Of a DNA stretch of 7,271 nucleotides, positions 1 to 5,217 are shown piece by piece (the stretch's first letter is position 1; the number at the start of each line of letters is the position of its first letter). The notes beneath the pieces are model-generated. The model did not search any database and was not told the DNA's origin. It saw nothing but the letters and a program-made list of their open reading frames with translations. Source of the DNA: Thiobacillaceae bacterium (GTDB taxonomy: Bacteria > Pseudomonadota > Gammaproteobacteria > Burkholderiales > Thiobacillaceae); contig JAAPAA010000221.1 of NCBI GenBank assembly GCA_012274165.1, forward strand, positions 1 through 7,271, written 5' to 3'. A program made the position numbers and the translations under genes.

Positions 1-58
1 GGCTTTGCGCATCGGAAAACGCCTGTTGGAACTGGGTGGTGAGCTTGTCAAAACGCAT
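1..58 (-). CDS. clpB: ClpB disaggregase, N-terminal fragment (cut by window edge)
   Basis: The reverse strand from the ATG at 58-56 reads MRFDKLTTQFQQAFSDAQS before the window ends. This matches the very conserved start of ClpB (MRxDxLTxxFQxAxxDAQS), the hexameric AAA+ chaperone that works with DnaK/DnaJ/GrpE to resolubilise aggregated proteins in the cytoplasm. Only 19 residues of a protein that is usually about 860 long are visible, all from the N-terminal substrate-binding domain, so neither AAA+ module can be checked. The start is supported by a Shine-Dalgarno GAGGT five bases upstream and by a candidate heat-shock promoter in the spacer to nadC. In Escherichia coli clpB follows rluD and pgeF; here those two genes lie on the same strand about 2.3 kb away. 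The identification rests on a short but distinctive match. Confidence 0.85.
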   Translation of the reverse strand, partial: MRFDKLTTQFQQAFSDAQS

Positions 59-63
59 GGGTG

Positions 64-68
64 ACCTC
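64..68 (-). promoter_or_regulatory. Shine-Dalgarno of clpB
   Basis: The reverse strand reads GAGGT, a good complement to the 3' end of 16S rRNA, followed by five bases and then the clpB ATG. It fixes the clpB start at 58. Confidence 0.65.
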
Positions 69-78
69 GGGCTTAAGG

Positions 79-84
79 TATATT
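79..84 (+). promoter_or_regulatory. Possible -10 element for nadC operon
   Basis: TATATT matches the sigma-70 -10 consensus at five of six positions and lies 44 bases before the nadC ATG. No acceptable -35 hexamer occurs 16-18 bases upstream; the nearest good one, TTGTCA at 45-50, is 28 bases away. It is offered only because the operon needs a promoter in this 70-base spacer or inside clpB. Confidence 0.2.
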
Positions 85-95
85 CGATCCCACCC

Positions 96-123
96 AAATG
101 ATGCCTGTCAGGGCGATTTCAAC
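96..123 (-). promoter_or_regulatory. Candidate sigma-32-type heat-shock promoter for clpB
   Basis: On the reverse strand, GTTGAAA (123-117) is followed by a 13-base spacer and CATCATTT (103-96). The enterobacterial RpoH consensus is CTTGAAA, 11-16 bases, CCCCATnT, so the -35 matches 6 of 7 and the -10 is a good partial match with normal spacing. Transcription would start near 89, giving a leader of about 30 bases to the clpB ATG. clpB is a classic RpoH-dependent gene, which makes the match more credible. The -35 lies only six bases upstream of the nadC ATG, so heat-shock RNA polymerase binding could affect nadC expression. A competing reading is a sigma-70 pair on the same strand, CTGACA with TCGAAT 18 bases later. 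Confidence 0.5.
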
Positions 124-128
124 CCGTC

Positions 129-974
129 ATGTCTGAATTGATTGCTTCCGCTGTAGAAACCGATGTCGCGCGGGCGCTGGCGGAGGACGTCGGCAGCGGC
201 GACCTCACCGCCCTGCTCATCCCCGCCACCCAAACCGCCCACGCCCGCATCATCACTCGCGAAGCCGCCGTAATCGCCGGACGGCCGTGGTTCGACGCCT
301 GTTTTCGGGCGCTCGACCTCGGTTGCCTGATCGACTGGCGGGTCAATGAGGGCGATACCGTCGCCGCTGGCGACGTGCTGGTGGAAATCAGCGGCAACGT
401 CCGCGCCCTGCTGACCGCCGAGCGCCCCGCGCTGAATTTCCTGCAAACCCTGTCGGCAGTAGCCACCGCGACCCGCCCCTATGTCGATGCGGTGCGCGGC
501 ACCCACGCCGCCATACTCGACACCCGCAAAACCCTGCCCGGCCTGCGCCTCGCCGAAAAATACGCGGTGCGCATCGGCGGCGGGCAGAACCAGCGGATCG
601 GCCTGTTCGACGGCATCCTGATCAAGGAAAACCACATCGCGGCGGCAGGCGGCATCGCGCAGGTGCTGGAAGCGGCGTTCCGCCTGGCGGAAGGCTCCGT
701 CAGCGTGCAGATCGAGGTGGAAACCATCCGCGAACTCGAACAGGCCCTGAGTGCCGGCGCGCCGCTGATCCTGCTCGACAACTTCAGCCTCGCCGACCTG
801 AGCCGCGCGGTCCAGGTGACCCATGGCCGCGCCCTGCTCGAAGCCTCCGGCAACATCACGCTGGACACGGTGCGCGCGGTGGCCGAAACCGGGGTCGATC
901 GCATTTCCATCGGCAGCCTCACCAAACATATCCGCGCAGTCGATTTGTCGATGCGCATCCAGGCCGATGCTTGA
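129..974 (+). CDS. nadC: Nicotinate-nucleotide pyrophosphorylase (quinolinate phosphoribosyltransferase)
   Basis: NadC converts quinolinate and PRPP to nicotinate mononucleotide, CO2 and pyrophosphate, the third step of de novo NAD biosynthesis in the cytosol. The 281-residue protein has the normal family length. It shows the N-terminal half-barrel (about 1-110, with EDVGSGDLT at 19-27) and the alpha/beta-barrel catalytic domain. Ligand positions known from the Mycobacterium tuberculosis enzyme line up with a constant offset of six: Arg99, Arg133-Lys134, Arg140, Arg156 and Lys166 (in LIKENHI). The usual His of GGGxNHR is Gln155 here, a real departure from the best-studied enzymes. IEVET (195-199) and LLDNFS (215-220) are also typical. 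The start at 129 is the first standard start after the upstream stop at 99-101; its Shine-Dalgarno is weak. The gene overlaps the next by eight bases and heads a three-gene operon. No nadA or nadB is in view. Confidence 0.95.
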   Translation: MSELIASAVETDVARALAEDVGSGDLTALLIPATQTAHARIITREAAVIAGRPWFDACFRALDLGCLIDWRVNEGDTVAAGDVLVEISGNVRALLTAERPALNFLQTLSAVATATRPYVDAVRGTHAAILDTRKTLPGLRLAEKYAVRIGGGQNQRIGLFDGILIKENHIAAAGGIAQVLEAAFRLAEGSVSVQIEVETIRELEQALSAGAPLILLDNFSLADLSRAVQVTHGRALLEASGNITLDTVRAVAETGVDRISIGSLTKHIRAVDLSMRIQADA

Positions 975-1464
975 GCGGCCATTGATCAAGATAGTCCGGG
1001 CCGATTACGCCGATCCGGTCCACGGCGCGGCGCTGATTGATCTGCTCGACAGCTATGCGCGCGACCCGGCGGGCGGCGGCGCGCCCCTGTCCGATTTTGC
1101 GCGCGCCAATCTGGTCGGCCAGCTCGCTGCGCGGCCGTTCATCTTCAGCGTCTTGGCGTTCGCCGGCGACACCCCCGTTGGGTTGATCAACGCCATCGAG
1201 GGCTTTTCCACCTTTGCCTGCCGCCCGCTGGTCAACGTGCACGACGTTGTCGTCCTGCCCGGCCATCGCGGGCGCGGGATCGCGGCACAGATGTTCGCTG
1301 AAATCGAAGCCATCGCCAGCGAGCGCGGCGCCTGCAAGCTCACCCTCGAAGTGCTCGACGGCAACGCCTCGGCACGTGCGCTGTACCGGCGCCTGGGTTT
1401 CACCGCCTACCAGCTCGACCCCGCAATGGGGAACGCGCAGTTTCTGCACAAATGGCTCGGTTGA
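967..1464 (+). CDS. GNAT-family N-acetyltransferase, substrate unknown
   Basis: This 165-residue protein is a GNAT-fold acetyltransferase, which moves an acetyl group from acetyl-CoA to an amine. Motif A, the acetyl-CoA pyrophosphate loop, is clear at about 94-107: VVVLPGHRGRGIA, fitting the R/Q-x-x-G-x-G/A signature. Motif B follows with NASARALYRRLGF (133-145), including the Tyr140 that often acts as general acid. The N-terminal substrate-recognition part (about 1-90) shows nothing that names a substrate. The ATG at 967 overlaps the last eight bases of nadC, and the gene's own end overlaps the ligase gene by 13 bases, so it is almost certainly cotranscribed with both. An upstream extension in the same frame would run deep into nadC and look unlike the family, so it was not used. 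The family is certain; the role (small molecule, protein N-terminus or antibiotic) cannot be read from the sequence. Confidence 0.9.
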   Translation: MLERPLIKIVRADYADPVHGAALIDLLDSYARDPAGGGAPLSDFARANLVGQLAARPFIFSVLAFAGDTPVGLINAIEGFSTFACRPLVNVHDVVVLPGHRGRGIAAQMFAEIEAIASERGACKLTLEVLDGNASARALYRRLGFTAYQLDPAMGNAQFLHKWLG

Positions 1465-2303
1465 AACACGCCCTGCTGGCGCTGCTGCTGTTTGCCGCCC
1501 TTCCTCCGGCATATGCAGACACGCCGCCTGCCGCCCCGGCGATGCTGCTGGCCGAGGTGTATGCCGCCAACGTCGACGTCACCCAGTATTGGGTGAGCGA
1601 AAAATTCGACGGCGTGCGCGCGCAGTGGGACGGCCGCACGCTGCGCTTTCGCGGCGGCGGTGTGGTTCCGGCGCCCGTGTGGTTCACGAAAAATTTTCCC
1701 GCCGTATCCCTCGATGGCGAACTGTGGATTGCCCGCGACCATTTCGACGCGCTATCAGGCACGGTGCGCAAGCGCGACCCGGTGGATGCTGAATGGCGGC
1801 AGGTGCATTACCTGGTTTTTGAGTTGCCCGGCGCGGCGGGGGATTTCAGCGCGCGCGTGCAGCAGATCCAAGCCATGGTTGCCCGGGCTGGCGTGCCCTG
1901 GCTACAGGCGGTCGAGCAAACCCACGTGGCCGACCGCGCGGCACTGATGCAACGGCTCGACGCCGTGGTGCGCGCAGGCGGCGAAGGCCTGATGCTGCAT
2001 CGCGCCGACGCGCCTTATCTGACCGGGCGCAGCGATGTGTTGCTGAAGCTGAAACCCTGGCAGGACACCGAAGCGGTGGTGGTGGGCTACATGCCAGGCA
2101 AGGGGAAATATCAGGGCATGACCGGCGCGCTGGATATGGCCATGCCGGACGGCCAGCGCTTCCGCATCGGCACCGGCCTTACTGACGCGCAGCGCCGCCA
2201 GCCGCCACCTATCGGCACACGCATTACCTACCGCTATCAGAATCTGACCAAGAAAGGCGTGCCGCGCCATCCGCGCTATCTGCGGGTACGCGAAGATTTT
2301 TAG
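1452..2303 (+). CDS. ligE: Exported ATP-dependent DNA ligase, Lig E type
   Basis: The protein seals nicks in duplex DNA through a covalent lysyl-AMP made from ATP. The 283 residues contain the nucleotidyltransferase motifs in order: motif I KFDGVR with Lys51 as adenylated nucleophile, motif III DGELW (88-92), motif IIIa around YLVFEL (120-125), motif IV EGLML (178-182) and motif V LKLK (198-201). A compact OB domain ends in RYLRVRED. There is no extra DNA-binding domain, as in the minimal Lig E family. Residues 1-22 form a signal peptide with a basic start, a Leu/Ala core and an AYA cleavage site before Asp23, so the enzyme is predicted to be periplasmic. Lig E proteins occur in Gram-negative bacteria and have been linked to extracellular DNA and competence rather than replication. 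ATG 1452 overlaps the acetyltransferase gene by 13 bases. A TTG at 1461 (codon 4) would form a TTGA overlap with that gene's stop and leave the signal peptide intact; neither start has a clear Shine-Dalgarno. Confidence 0.9.
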   Translation: MARLKHALLALLLFAALPPAYADTPPAAPAMLLAEVYAANVDVTQYWVSEKFDGVRAQWDGRTLRFRGGGVVPAPVWFTKNFPAVSLDGELWIARDHFDALSGTVRKRDPVDAEWRQVHYLVFELPGAAGDFSARVQQIQAMVARAGVPWLQAVEQTHVADRAALMQRLDAVVRAGGEGLMLHRADAPYLTGRSDVLLKLKPWQDTEAVVVGYMPGKGKYQGMTGALDMAMPDGQRFRIGTGLTDAQRRQPPPIGTRITYRYQNLTKKGVPRHPRYLRVREDF

Positions 2304-2306
2304 CGC

Positions 2307-3017
2307 TTATTCCAGCCAGATCAGCGAAGCCATCCGCCCGGTGACGCCATCGCGGCGATAGGAAAAGAAGCTGTCTGTTTCCTTGAAGGTGCAGCGCCCG
2401 CCGCCGTAAACCGCCAGCACTCCGGCATGGTTTAGGCGAATGCGCGCCAGTTGGTAAATGTCGGCCAGCCACTTGTCAGGCGCATGCTGGATGAAGGCCG
2501 CAGCGGCTGCCGGATGCTGCGCAACAAACGTCTGTCGCACCTCAAAGCCCACCTCGAACGCCTGCGGGCCTATCGCAGCGCCCATCCATGCCAGGATGTC
2601 TCCCGGAGGCGCCCGCATTGCGGCCACGGTCGCCTCCAGCACCCCATTCGCCAACCCGCGCCAGCCCGCGTGCGCAGCTGCAACGACGCTACCCGAACGG
2701 TCGCAGAACAGCACGGGCAGGCAATCGGCGGTAAGAACGGCGCTGACGGTTCCCGCCTGCCGGGTAAACGAGGCGTCTGCTTCAGGCACGCCCACGCCGG
2801 TTTCGACCACCGTCGCGCTATGCACCTGTTTCAACCATCCTGGCTCGGACGGCACCTGTTGACGCAAGCGTGCACGGTTGGCTGCGACATGAGCCGGGTC
2901 GTCGCCCACATGATCGCCCAGATTAAGGCTGGTCCATGGCGCACCACTGACCCCGCTGTCGCGGGTGGTCATCAGACTTTTAACGCGGGACGGTGCAGGC
3001 CAGTCGGGAAAGATCAT
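2307..3017 (-). CDS. pgeF: Peptidoglycan editing factor PgeF (YfiH/DUF152, laccase-domain family)
   Basis: This 236-residue protein belongs to the YfiH/LACC1 family. In Escherichia coli PgeF is reported to remove L-serine wrongly placed at the first position of the peptidoglycan stem by cleaving UDP-MurNAc-L-Ser, while relatives act on purine nucleosides; older annotations call it a polyphenol oxidase or laccase. The zinc-site residues are present: His66 (KQVHS), Cys99 (LTADCLPV) and His116 (AAHAGWRG). The C-terminal signature with Cys209, FFSYRRDG (217-224) and TGR is also intact. No signal peptide is seen, which fits a cytoplasmic enzyme. It starts 18 bases after the rluD stop, an operon pair also found in E. 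coli. The upstream Shine-Dalgarno is poor, but the start MIFPDWPAP is usual for the family. Its end is separated from the convergent ligase gene by only three bases. Confidence 0.92.
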   Translation of the reverse strand: MIFPDWPAPSRVKSLMTTRDSGVSGAPWTSLNLGDHVGDDPAHVAANRARLRQQVPSEPGWLKQVHSATVVETGVGVPEADASFTRQAGTVSAVLTADCLPVLFCDRSGSVVAAAHAGWRGLANGVLEATVAAMRAPPGDILAWMGAAIGPQAFEVGFEVRQTFVAQHPAAAAAFIQHAPDKWLADIYQLARIRLNHAGVLAVYGGGRCTFKETDSFFSYRRDGVTGRMASLIWLE

Positions 3018-3035
3018 TCAGACAGAAGCAGGCAA

Positions 3036-4016
3036 TCAGCCCACCCAAGTGGTGTCGTCACGCAAGGCATCGAGCAGCGATTGAAAATCGGGCGGCAAGG
3101 CGCATTCCCATTGCACAAAATCCTGGAACATCGGATGAATCAGACCCAGCTTTTCGGCATGCAGCGCCTGGCGCGGAAAGGCGATCTTGTGGTGGCTGCG
3201 GCGGCTGGCGCTGTATATATCGTCGCCGACCAGCGGATGGCCGATGTGTTGCATGTGAACCCGGATTTGATGGGTCCGCCCGGTTTCCAGTTTGCAACGC
3301 AACAAGGTAACACCAGCGGGAAAACGCTCGACCACTTCATAGTGCGTGATCGCCTGTTTGCCCATGCTGTGCACGCAGCGCTTGGTGCGGTTGTGCGGAT
3401 CGCGCGCCAGCGGTTCATCGACCGTGCCATCGTGATCGACCTCGCCATACACCAGCGCGAGATATTCCCGTTTGACCGTGCGCGCCTGCAACTGGCGCAC
3501 CAGATCGGTATGCGATTTCAGGGTTTTGGCGACAACCAGCAGTCCCGAGGTGTCCTTGTCCAGCCGGTGCACGATCCCCGCACGCGGCAACTCGGCCACC
3601 TGCGGCACCCAGTGCAGCAGCGCGTTCAGCAGCGTGCCGCTGCGATTGCCGCTGCCGGGATGGACCACCAAGCCAACCGGCTTGTTCACCACCAGCAGCA
3701 TCGGATCCTGGTGCACGATATCGAGCGGGATCGCTTCCGGCGCATCCGGTGTGGCGTTGGGATCAACTTCGATTTCGACCCGCACCGCTTCACCGCCAAA
3801 AACCTTCATCTTGGTCGTGGGAAAAACATCGTCCACGGCGATCTTGCGGGCGCGAATCCAGTTCTGGATGCGGTTGCGTGAAAATTCCGGCAACAACGCA
3901 GACAGCGCCTGGTCCAGGCGCTGGCCACCCTGTTCGTCCGGGATCACCAGCTCGCGAACGCTGTCTTCGCTTAATCCCTTATAATCGTCGGACGAATTTT
4001 CTGTGTCTTTTTCCAT
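3036..4016 (-). CDS. rluD: 23S rRNA pseudouridine synthase RluD
   Basis: RluD isomerises uridines 1911, 1915 and 1917 in helix 69 of 23S rRNA, a step needed for normal ribosome assembly. The 326-residue protein has an acidic N-terminal tail and an S4 RNA-binding domain (about 32-82, QRLDQALSALLPEFSRNRIQ). The catalytic domain of the RsuA/RluA family follows, with NKPVGLVVHPG (111-121) and the catalytic Asp153 in HRLDKDTSGLLV. KLETGRTHQIRVH (242-254) closes the active-site signature. Length and order match the E. coli enzyme. The ATG at 4016 gives the expected N-terminus; the same frame stays open upstream to 4142, but that extension lies inside bamD and is not family-like. The start codon overlaps that of bamD on the other strand. 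pgeF follows 18 bases downstream. The subfamily call (RluD rather than RluC) rests on the S4 domain, the motifs and the bamD/pgeF neighbours. Confidence 0.93.
   Translation of the reverse strand: MEKDTENSSDDYKGLSEDSVRELVIPDEQGGQRLDQALSALLPEFSRNRIQNWIRARKIAVDDVFPTTKMKVFGGEAVRVEIEVDPNATPDAPEAIPLDIVHQDPMLLVVNKPVGLVVHPGSGNRSGTLLNALLHWVPQVAELPRAGIVHRLDKDTSGLLVVAKTLKSHTDLVRQLQARTVKREYLALVYGEVDHDGTVDEPLARDPHNRTKRCVHSMGKQAITHYEVVERFPAGVTLLRCKLETGRTHQIRVHMQHIGHPLVGDDIYSASRRSHHKIAFPRQALHAEKLGLIHPMFQDFVQWECALPPDFQSLLDALRDDTTWVG
3903..3923. repeat. Perfect 10-bp inverted repeat inside rluD
   Basis: The left arm CAGCGCCTGG (3903-3912) and its exact reverse complement (3914-3923) flank one central T. It encodes QRLDQAL in the S4 domain of RluD, a conserved protein segment, so the symmetry may come from codon use alone. 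Confidence 0.6.
3980..3985 (+). promoter_or_regulatory. Candidate -10 element of the bamD promoter
   Basis: A perfect TATAAT occurs within the rluD coding region, 29 bases before the bamD ATG, in a locally AT-richer stretch. Transcription would start near 3992, giving a short leader. No convincing -35 hexamer is found 15-18 bases upstream. bamD needs a promoter here because the divergent arrangement leaves no intergenic space. Confidence 0.4.
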
Positions 4017-4860
4017 GCTTAAGCAACGTTTATCCGGTTCTACTACATTCAATCGGGCAGCCAGCCTCAAACGGGCGTGGGGCAGCGTGTTGCTTGCCGT
4101 CACACTCACTTTGGGCGGCTGTGGCCTGTTGCCCGAGGTCAAGGATGAAACTGCGGGCTGGTCGGCTCAAAAGCTCTACTCCGAAGCCAAGGATAATCTC
4201 AACGACGGCAATTACGAGCGAGCGGTCAAGTTATTTGAAACGCTGGAGTCACGCTACCCATTCGGCCGTTACGCGCAGCAGGCGCAACTGGAAGTCGCCT
4301 ACGCCTACTATAAAGACAACGAACCGATTTCCGCCATTGCCGCGTGCGACCGCTTCATCAAGCTGCACCCCAACCACCCTAACGTCGATTACGCCTATTA
4401 CCTAAAGGGGTTGGCGAATTTTAACGATGATCTCGGCATGCTGGGCAATCTGGTTGAGCAGGATATGAGCGAACGCGATCCCCAGGCCGCGCGCGATGCC
4501 TTCCTCTCGTTCAAGGAACTGGTTACCCGCTTTCCCGACAGTAAATACGCGGCTGATTCGCGGGCCCGCATGACCTATCTGGTCAACGCGCTGGCCGGCA
4601 ACGAAGTCCACGTGGCCAAATACTATATGAAGCGTAAAGCCTGGGTGGCCGCGGCCAACCGCGCCCGCGAAGTCGTGAAAACCTACCCCGACGCCCCAGC
4701 ACTGGAAGAAGCGCTGGCGATCATGGTGGTGTCCTACGACAAAATGGGACTCACGGGTTTGCGCGACGATACGCAGCGCGTAATGGCACTCAATTTCCCG
4801 AACAGCAAATACACCCAGGGCGTCAATCTCGATGAGCGGCCCTGGTACAGCTTCTGGTAA
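4015..4860 (+). CDS. bamD: Outer membrane protein assembly factor BamD (ComL) lipoprotein
   Basis: BamD is the essential lipoprotein of the BAM complex, which folds beta-barrel proteins into the outer membrane together with BamA. The 281-residue precursor has a basic n-region, the hydrophobic stretch VLLAVTLTL and a lipobox LGGC. Cleavage before Cys36 gives a mature protein of 246 residues, close to the usual size. Gly follows the Cys, so there is no Asp inner-membrane retention signal. The mature part consists of tetratricopeptide repeats, beginning with LYSEAKDNLNDGNYERAVKLF and continuing through FGRYAQQAQLEVAYAYYK and FPDSKYAADSRARMTYL, and ends in RPWYSFW. ATG 4015 was chosen, but a GTG at 4003 adds four residues and has an SD-like GGACGA seven bases upstream; ATG 4015 has none. 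The start overlaps that of rluD on the opposite strand. The older name ComL reflects a competence link in Neisseria. Confidence 0.95.
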   Translation: MLKQRLSGSTTFNRAASLKRAWGSVLLAVTLTLGGCGLLPEVKDETAGWSAQKLYSEAKDNLNDGNYERAVKLFETLESRYPFGRYAQQAQLEVAYAYYKDNEPISAIAACDRFIKLHPNHPNVDYAYYLKGLANFNDDLGMLGNLVEQDMSERDPQAARDAFLSFKELVTRFPDSKYAADSRARMTYLVNALAGNEVHVAKYYMKRKAWVAAANRAREVVKTYPDAPALEEALAIMVVSYDKMGLTGLRDDTQRVMALNFPNSKYTQGVNLDERPWYSFW

Positions 4861-4874
4861 TCAAACCCCGGCGG

Positions 4875-4889
4875 CGGCTTAAATAGCCG
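4875..4889. terminator. Weak hairpin between convergent bamD and glnB
   Basis: CGGCT, a five-base loop and AGCCG form a short stem that covers the glnB stop codon, 14 bases after the bamD stop. In the bamD direction three Ts follow; in the glnB direction there is no T-run. It is the only hairpin in this 18-base gap and would be at best a weak terminator for bamD. Confidence 0.25.
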
Positions 4890-5217
4890 TTTCGCCCGAT
4901 TCACCGGTGCGTATCCGCACCACCTGTTCCATGTTGCTGACAAAAATCTTGCCGTCACCAATCTTGCCGGTACGTGCGGCAGTGATGATCGCCTCCAATG
5001 CTCGGTCAAGCAGGCTGTCGGCGATGACGATTTCCAGCTTCACCTTGGGCAGAAAATCCACCACGTATTCAGCGCCGCGATACAGCTCGGTATGGCCTTT
5101 CTGACGGCCAAAGCCTTTGACTTCGGTGACGGTGAGACCTGTTACGCCAATTTCCGACAGCGCTTCACGCACTTCGTCGAGTTTGAACGGCTTGATGATG
5201 GCTTCAATTTTTTTCAC
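4879..5217 (-). CDS. glnB: Nitrogen regulatory protein PII (GlnB)
   Basis: PII is a small trimeric sensor that binds ATP/ADP and 2-oxoglutarate, is uridylylated by GlnD under nitrogen limitation, and controls targets such as glutamine synthetase adenylylation and NtrB. The 112 residues are the exact usual length. The T-loop (about 37-55, FGRQKGHTELYRGAEYVV) carries the modified Tyr51. The B-loop is TGKIGDGKIFV (83-93), and Arg101/Arg103 of the C-loop bind nucleotide. The start is a GTG at 5217 that overlaps the nadE stop as GTGA and is preceded by AAGGAG seven bases upstream. The call GlnB rather than GlnK rests on the MKKIEAIIKPFKLDEVREAL start and the absence of amtB beside it; a nadE-glnB pairing is known from betaproteobacteria such as Herbaspirillum. 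PII has been shown to act on glutamine-dependent NAD synthetase in Azospirillum, which gives the pairing a functional sense. Confidence 0.93.
   Translation of the reverse strand: MKKIEAIIKPFKLDEVREALSEIGVTGLTVTEVKGFGRQKGHTELYRGAEYVVDFLPKVKLEIVIADSLLDRALEAIITAARTGKIGDGKIFVSNMEQVVRIRTGESGETAI

Noticed and set aside
59..128. Small RNA or riboswitch in the clpB-nadC spacer
   Set aside because: The spacer is only 70 bases and is accounted for by the clpB ribosome site and promoter candidates; no stem-loop or known NAD-related leader motif is visible.
108..989. 293-residue open frame on the minus strand opposite nadC
   Set aside because: It lies fully over nadC, whose catalytic residues are intact, and its His/Gln/Ala/Gly-rich composition resembles no family. 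It is a shadow frame from GC-rich codon use.
2451..3881. 476-residue open frame on the plus strand across pgeF and rluD
   Set aside because: It spans two well-supported minus-strand genes and their junction, and its Arg/His/Gln-rich product has no recognisable domain.
4003..4014. GTG start of bamD with SD-like GGACGA seven bases upstream
   Set aside because: It is plausible, but the candidate -10 would put the transcript start near 3992, cutting into that site, and ATG 4015 is the commoner codon. It is kept as an alternative only.
4017..4142. 42-residue N-terminal extension of RluD
   Set aside because: It lies over the BamD signal peptide region, has no family likeness, and the ATG at 4016 gives the expected acidic RluD start.
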